A stretch of 64,000 nucleotides of DNA from Bacteroidaceae bacterium (GTDB lineage Bacteria; Bacteroidota; Bacteroidia; Bacteroidales; Bacteroidaceae). Under the pieces are notes generated by a model. That model was given only the letters and a program-made list of their open reading frames with translations. It had not been told where the DNA came from and searched no databases. This document shows positions 60,109 through 64,000 of the stretch, piece by piece. Numbering within the stretch: the first letter of the stretch is position 1; each line of letters begins with the position of its first letter. The stretch is from contig JAFTAJ010000030.1 in assembly GCA_017458585.1 (NCBI GenBank), forward strand, positions 34,181 to 98,180, in the 5' to 3' direction. The translations under genes and the position numbers were made by a program.

Positions 60109-61368
60109 TCAGTCAAACTTGAGTGCCTTGACAGGCTTGATGTGTGACACTACCAGTGTAGGCCCCACCAATATCAGTGTGCAGATGATGAGGGTGGAGA
60201 TGTTCAGGGCGAGGATGGCAAACCAGTGGAATGTCACCGGCACATGATCCACATAGTAGCTGCTGGCGTCCAGCGGGAAGATATGCCACTGCCACTGCAC
60301 ATAGCACAGGAGCAACCCTATCACATTGCCCCACAGCAGTCCGCGTCCTACAATAAACACGCCGTAGTGCAAGAACACACGGCGCACCATTGAGTTGCGC
60401 CCTCCCAGTGCCTTGAGTATGCCTATGGTGGAGGTGCGCTCGAGTATCAAGATGAGCAGGCCGCTTATCATCGTGAAACAGCAGACGCAGGTCATCAGGC
60501 CGAGGATAACCCATATATTCATGTCCAGCAATTTCAGCCAGTCGAAGATGGCACCATACAATTCCTGTATCGTGTACACAGCGTAGTAGCATCCGTTGCG
60601 GTCCGGCACATCGGGCTTCAGCGTAGCCACGCGGTCGGCAATGTCCTCCACCAGGCTGAAGTCGTTGACCGCTATCTCCAGCGTTGAGCATGAGAGGCTG
60701 TCCCATCCGTTGAGGGCATTGACCACTGGCAGGGAGGCAAAGGCTGTGTTGCTGTCAAACTGCGTCATGTTGGTCTGGTAGATGCCGCACACCACGAAAC
60801 GGCGCATCCTTATGTCGCTGCTGAAGAAATATGCAAACACTTTGTCGCCGCAGTGCAGACTCAGCGCATCGGCCATGTTGCGGCTGACAAGGAGCGAAGG
60901 AGAGGTGGTCTCTTGCAGGGAGTCCGTCTCCACATGGTTGGGCAGCCGCCCCTCCACCAGATGTCGGGCAAGGAAGGTGGTATCGTAGTCGTCGCCGATG
61001 CCAGTGAAAGATATACCCCGGAAGTCAGTATCTGTTTTCAGTATGCCTGCCTTCTGCGTCACCCTCTGCACATGGCTCACACCCTCACACTTGCTCAGTC
61101 TGTCCACAAACGACGCGCTGGCTATCACAGGCAGTGTGTCGCTCATCTGCTGTGCATCAGTGTTGAGTATCTGGATATGCGAGCCAAAGCCCGTCACCTT
61201 ACTTTTTATCTCATCTTTGAAGCCAAGCACCACAGCCACTGACACTATCATCACCGCCAAACCGATGGCAATGCCTATCGTAGCGATATTCACACCGAGC
61301 GACGACAGGCGTCCGGTGTTCTCCTTGCTGCCATACAGGCGACGTGCTATGAATAGTGAGAGCGACAT
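60109..61368 (-). CDS. ABC transporter permease, LolC/LolE type
   Basis: 419 residues. One N-terminal helix (about 25-50), a periplasmic MacB-like domain and three C-terminal FtsX helices (NIWVILGLMTCVCCFTMISG and after). The start LFIARRLYG and the IGIAIGLAVMIVSVAVVLGF stretch are typical of LolC/E, which with LolD releases lipoproteins from the inner membrane. No ATPase gene is adjacent. In Bacteroidetes a single such permease often stands alone. Confidence 0.88.
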   Translation of the reverse strand: MSLSLFIARRLYGSKENTGRLSSLGVNIATIGIAIGLAVMIVSVAVVLGFKDEIKSKVTGFGSHIQILNTDAQQMSDTLPVIASASFVDRLSKCEGVSHVQRVTQKAGILKTDTDFRGISFTGIGDDYDTTFLARHLVEGRLPNHVETDSLQETTSPSLLVSRNMADALSLHCGDKVFAYFFSSDIRMRRFVVCGIYQTNMTQFDSNTAFASLPVVNALNGWDSLSCSTLEIAVNDFSLVEDIADRVATLKPDVPDRNGCYYAVYTIQELYGAIFDWLKLLDMNIWVILGLMTCVCCFTMISGLLILILERTSTIGILKALGGRNSMVRRVFLHYGVFIVGRGLLWGNVIGLLLCYVQWQWHIFPLDASSYYVDHVPVTFHWFAILALNISTLIICTLILVGPTLVVSHIKPVKALKFD

Positions 61369-61372
61369 GGGG

Positions 61373-61409
61373 AGTTCAAGGGTTTAAGGGTTCAAGAGTT
61401 CAAGGGGTA
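61373..61409. repeat. Short-word repeat (TTCAAGGG/TTTAAGGG)
   Basis: Four 8-base units. On the minus strand they encode the last residues (PLNS) and the TGA stop of the yggS gene. Confidence 0.7.
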
Positions 61410-62069
61410 CGATCTTTCTCCAAAGATAGCGGTGCCGATGCGCACCATATTGCTACCTTCCTCAATGGCGATGTTGTAGTCGTGACTCATGCCGTAGCAG
61501 CGGATGAAGAACTCAGGAGCATCGGCAAAATACTCAGCCTTAGCCTCGGTGAAGAAGTCATATACCCTCCTAAACTCGGCATGCACTTGCTTCGTGTCGT
61601 CCGTGTTGGAAGCCATGCACATCACACCGCGCAGCCTCACTCCGTCCAGGTCGCGCCATGCGCCCTCGCAGAGCATCTGACGGCACTCGTCGATAGTGAA
61701 ACCGAACTTTGTCTCTTCCTCAGCCACGTGAATCTGCAGCAGGCAGTCTATCTTGCGACCACACTTTATTGCCTGCCGACTAATCTCGCCAAGCAACTTG
61801 AGCGAATCCACACTGTGAATCAGGCTCACATACGGAGCGATATACTTCACCTTGTTCGTTTGCAGATGACCAATGAAGTGCCACTCCACATCCGCGGGCA
61901 TAAGAGGCTGCTTCCCACGCAGTTCTTGCACGATATTCTCACCAAACACGCGCTGCCCTGCATGGTAGGCCTCCATCACATCCTCCACGGGGTGATACTT
62001 CGACACCGCCACCAGCTCCACGCCCTGCGGCAACGTCGTCTTGACAGTCTGCAACCTATCTGCAATCAT
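61392..62069 (-). CDS. YggS family pyridoxal phosphate-homeostasis protein
   Basis: 225 residues. Alanine racemase-like barrel; PLP lysine in LVAVSKYHPVEDV, then FGENIVQEL, WHFIGHLQTNKVKYI and GMSHDYNIAIEEGSNMVRIG. Binds PLP and maintains B6 balance. It overlaps the DUF4494 gene by 4 bases. The C-terminal PLNS and stop come from a repeat. Confidence 0.95.
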   Translation of the reverse strand: MIADRLQTVKTTLPQGVELVAVSKYHPVEDVMEAYHAGQRVFGENIVQELRGKQPLMPADVEWHFIGHLQTNKVKYIAPYVSLIHSVDSLKLLGEISRQAIKCGRKIDCLLQIHVAEEETKFGFTIDECRQMLCEGAWRDLDGVRLRGVMCMASNTDDTKQVHAEFRRVYDFFTEAKAEYFADAPEFFIRCYGMSHDYNIAIEEGSNMVRIGTAIFGERSYPLNS

Positions 62070-62500
62070 GATGCTTTATACTCAAACACCTCCATTATGT
62101 TAGTCTCCGCAATCGACAGGATAGTGCTATCCATCACCAAGCCCCCGAGGAACGCCTCCGTGTTGGCCAGCGCCGACCTGAAGTCCTTGGCGCGGACATA
62201 CAGCGTGACGTTCACCTTCTTTTCTTTGCCGGCGCTCTCGTCGATGGAGAGCATGGCCACCTTCGCCTTGTACCACACGCCGTCCAGCGGGTTATGCGAG
62301 TCAATTATCTCGTTGGCCTCGCAATACTTAATGCTGATCAGCAGCACATCGACATACACCTTCAGCTCCTCCAGTATGCGAGTCTCCGCCTCAGTGAACG
62401 ACAAAGCATCGACAATATAAATCTCCTTCACCTGCTTCTGCAGGCCATCATCAAGGGTGCGCGTCAGCGACACCTTACATTCAAACCATTTTCCGTACAT
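62066..62500 (-). CDS. DUF4494 family protein
   Basis: 144 residues from the ATG at 62500 (MYGKWFECKVSLTRTLDDGL); a longer frame reaches into queE. This small cytoplasmic protein is found throughout Bacteroidetes with no known function (family DUF4494, from memory). Predicted mostly beta strands with a few helices. Coupled to queE upstream (2-base gap) and yggS downstream (4-base overlap). Confidence 0.8.
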   Translation of the reverse strand: MYGKWFECKVSLTRTLDDGLQKQVKEIYIVDALSFTEAETRILEELKVYVDVLLISIKYCEANEIIDSHNPLDGVWYKAKVAMLSIDESAGKEKKVNVTLYVRAKDFRSALANTEAFLGGLVMDSTILSIAETNIMEVFEYKAS

Positions 62501-62502
62501 AT

Positions 62503-63090
62503 CTATTTTATATTTAATATCTTCTGTTGCTGCAGCGACAGCGACCACTGCGGATGCTCCAGGCAGTAGTCAACAGCCGCCGCGGTGATAGCCCTGTTGC
62601 GCTCCACGTTGCCCGTGTCGCAAGGCTGCAGATAAAAGTATTCAGCATCGAAATCGGCATAGCGCCCTATCGCCTCCGTGTGTGTTCCGTCAAACACCAG
62701 CTTCAGCTCATTAGCACATTCAAGTACAACTTCCGCATTATCTACATAACCATCTTTAGGCGAGAGCGTTATCCAGTCGATATTATCTGGCAGCATGTGA
62801 GTGCCGTTCGTCTCTATGGCAATAGACTTACCCGCATCGTGGAGCATCTCAATCAGCGGCGCATCGACATACAGCGACGGCTCGCCACCGGTGAGCACCA
62901 CGAAGTCAGTGGCGTGCCTCTCCACCTCTCCGACGATAGACTGAGCGTCCATCTCCTCGCACAGCCTGTGATCCGTATCGCAGAACGCGCAGCGCAGATT
63001 GCAGCCGCTGAAGCGCACAAAAACGGCCGGACGGCCGGCCCAGCGCCCCTCGCCCTGCAAGGAATAGAATATCTCGTTGACAGGATACAT
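62503..63090 (-). CDS. queE: 7-carboxy-7-deazaguanine synthase
   Basis: 195 residues from the ATG at 63090 (MYPVNEIFYSLQGEG); upstream in-frame codons are repeat sequence. Radical SAM enzyme forming CDG in the queuosine/preQ0 pathway. The iron-sulfur cysteines are in SGCNLRCAFCDTDH, and VLTGGEPSLY and AIETNGT follow. Next to queD, which makes its substrate. queC and queF are not in the window. Confidence 0.95.
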   Translation of the reverse strand: MYPVNEIFYSLQGEGRWAGRPAVFVRFSGCNLRCAFCDTDHRLCEEMDAQSIVGEVERHATDFVVLTGGEPSLYVDAPLIEMLHDAGKSIAIETNGTHMLPDNIDWITLSPKDGYVDNAEVVLECANELKLVFDGTHTEAIGRYADFDAEYFYLQPCDTGNVERNRAITAAAVDYCLEHPQWSLSLQQQKILNIK

Positions 63091-63094
63091 CACA

Positions 63095-63137
63095 CTCTTG
63101 AACTCTTGAACCCCTTGAACACTTGAACTCTTTAGAA
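63095..63137. repeat. Short-word repeat (TCTTGAAC type)
   Basis: Five 8-9-base units (CTCTTGAAC, CCCTTGAAC, CACTTGAAC, CTCTTTAGAAC) in the 49-base gap between queD and queE. Confidence 0.7.
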
Positions 63138-63139
63138 CT

Positions 63140-63475
63140 TTACTCGTCTGCGACGAACATGGCGCTGTTTCTCTCCGACTCTTGGAAGATGACCTTGTAG
63201 CAGTGGGGCACCGCCTCGCAAATCCATCGTGCGAGGTTCTCGGCAGTGGGATTAAAGGGCACCTGCTCGTTTGCGAACTTGTGGTCCAGCATATTCTCGA
63301 CAATATCCTTCAGGCGGGAGAAATCAATCACCATACCGTTCTCATCCAGCTCCTTGCTGCGACAGAAAACGGTTACCTGTGCCGTGTGGCCATGGATATT
63401 GGTGCACTTGCTCTCATAGCTGAGGTTCAGCCGGTGGGCGAAGGCCAACTCTATCTTTTTGCTTACGTAATACAT
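63140..63475 (-). CDS. queD: 6-carboxy-5,6,7,8-tetrahydropterin synthase
   Basis: 111 residues. PTPS-like fold. Zinc histidines in LAFAHRL and NIHGHTAQV; catalytic Cys in YESKCTNIHGH; end region FQESERNSAMF. First gene of queD-queE-DUF4494-yggS. A TAAATTCG sequence on the minus strand near 63497-63504 may be its -7 box, followed by CGCC, as in the HU promoter. Confidence 0.94.
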   Translation of the reverse strand: MYYVSKKIELAFAHRLNLSYESKCTNIHGHTAQVTVFCRSKELDENGMVIDFSRLKDIVENMLDHKFANEQVPFNPTAENLARWICEAVPHCYKVIFQESERNSAMFVADE

Positions 63476-63547
63476 AGGTAAGATTTACAATTACGGCGCG
63501 AATTTAATAAGTTTTGCGCATTCGCGCACGAAAACATACTAAAAAAA

Positions 63548-63584
63548 ATAAGATGTGAAATGGAAGATGTGAGATGTGAGAGGG
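63548..63584. repeat. Short-word repeat (GATGTGA type)
   Basis: Units GATGTGA, AATGGAA, GATGTGA, GATGTGA with a partial unit. Confidence 0.6.
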
Positions 63585-63608
63585 GAAACTTTTGTTTGAT
63601 TGGTGCGA

Positions 63609-63713
63609 ACGCGCACGCGATTAAATCTGACGCGCACGCGATTAGTTTCAACGCGCACGTGATTAGTTTCATCGCGCACGTGATTAGTTTTGTCGCGGTC
63701 GCGGTTAGATGGA
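63609..63713. repeat. 21-bp GC-rich tandem repeat, five copies
   Basis: Units start at 63609, 63630, 63651, 63672 and 63693. The consensus is ACGCGCACGYGATTAGTTTCA; the last is diverged. The 21-base period would read as a 7-residue repeat on the minus strand, but no convincing gene contains it. It lies upstream of queD. Confidence 0.85.
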
Positions 63714-63733
63714 TTGCTCTTTCTGTTTGTGTA

Positions 63734-63743
63734 CCCCCCCCCC
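63734..63743. repeat. Run of ten C
   Basis: C10 homopolymer, prone to slippage or to sequencing error. Confidence 0.8.
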
Positions 63744-64000
63744 TTCAGAAATGTAACGTTACATGTTACATTTTGTGGGTATGCGTTTTTTATTCCATTG
63801 ATTTCTAGAAACTTTCTCACATATGAAAAATGTAACATCTCTTGTTACATTTGTTACATTGTCTTTTCCTGAAATTCGTTTACAGTTTTCTTCTGGTTTT
63901 ACACTGATTTTATTTACATCGTACTTATTAAATTGACAATTAACTGAGATTGTTGACATCTTTCGGATTTTGTTTACACCGTACTGGATTTGTTCACAAA
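63744..64000. other. Gene-free AT-rich end with TGTAAC palindromes
   Basis: ATGTAACGTTACAT (63751-63764) is a perfect 14-base palindrome; AATGTAACA/TGTTACATT recurs at 63765-63774 and 63827-63858. TTTACAxCGTACT occurs twice (about 63910 and 63972). No supported gene; short minus-strand frames here are translations of these repeats. A multi-site operator is possible. Confidence 0.5.

Noticed and set aside
61356..62420. 354-codon open frame on the plus strand opposite yggS and DUF4494
   Set aside because: Antisense to clear genes; begins in the short-word repeat.
63539..63838. 99-codon frame with a 7-residue Arg/Val/Thr/Asn repeat
   Set aside because: The whole frame is a translation of the 21-bp repeat, the C10 run and TGTAAC repeats, with no start context.

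Overview
The window is about 64 kb of chromosome from a member of the Bacteroidales, most likely Prevotella or a close relative. The evidence is internal. Promoters have the Bacteroidetes form (TTTG, 19-21 bases, TAnnTTTG). There is a type III glutamine synthetase, the tig-clpP-clpX order, and an HU gene followed by a 29-residue basic mS38-like ribosomal protein. Two secreted proteins end in the YDLxGRK...GxYIxNGK type of tail common in Prevotella. No plasmid, phage or rRNA locus is present. Most of the window is ordinary core genome, with one small accessory stretch at 26.6-34.9 kb and one insertion sequence at 5.5-6.8 kb.

Layout. 0-3.6 kb (minus strand): a fucose operon in which a GDP-mannose 4,6-dehydratase with an N-terminal helix-turn-helix domain is followed, with 4-base overlaps, by GDP-fucose synthase and a FucP-type permease. 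3.7-6.8 kb: a secreted dockerin-like protein, a small cysteine-rich exported protein and an IS4-type element. 7-12.5 kb: mltG and aguB from divergent promoters that nearly abut their start codons, then glnN and a DUF308-like membrane protein. 12.5-17.7 kb: a histidine phosphatase, two SGNH hydrolases and an MBOAT acyltransferase, probably for O-acylation of a cell-envelope glycan. 17.8-26.5 kb: a secreted subtilase, glnS, a dedA/engB/recR run, a family 2 glycosyltransferase and an acetyltransferase. 26.6-28.7 kb: tRNA-Asp with a 1.9-kb insertion between the tRNA 3' end and a copy of that end, carrying a DUF4143 ATPase and gene debris. 28.7-34.9 kb: prs, a 5-kb AT-rich segment (secreted 956-residue protein, unannotated 57-residue peptide, tRNA-Pro, HU-like protein) bracketed by two inverted 121-bp promoter-linked repeats, then a PutA-type enzyme whose upstream region is a near copy of that of prs.

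38.5-44.4 kb: cutC, a secreted transglutaminase-like protein, a GH29 fucosidase, tRNA-Arg and agmatine deiminase. 44.5-50.6 kb: trigger factor, ClpP, ClpX and a RecQ with an unusual insertion. 50.7-56.8 kb: NIF3, a zinc-ribbon coiled-coil protein and a small secreted protein on the minus strand; AlkD, an AlkZ-related protein, HU, the mS38-like peptide and RNase G/E on the plus strand. 56.8-63.5 kb (minus strand): obg-adk-hpt, a lipoprotein, a LolC/E-type permease, and queD-queE-DUF4494-yggS. The last 500 bases are repeat-rich and gene-free.

The strongest unexplained signals are: (1) the inverted 121-bp elements upstream of prs and putA, each a long imperfect hairpin ending in a promoter; (2) short tandem words of mostly 7-8 bases at about twenty gene junctions, which in at least four cases supply the last codons and stop of the gene and in at least five cases lie inside coding sequence; (3) the 57-residue acidic peptide downstream of the large secreted protein; (4) GC-rich 21-22-bp tandem repeats upstream of the HU-like gene and queD.
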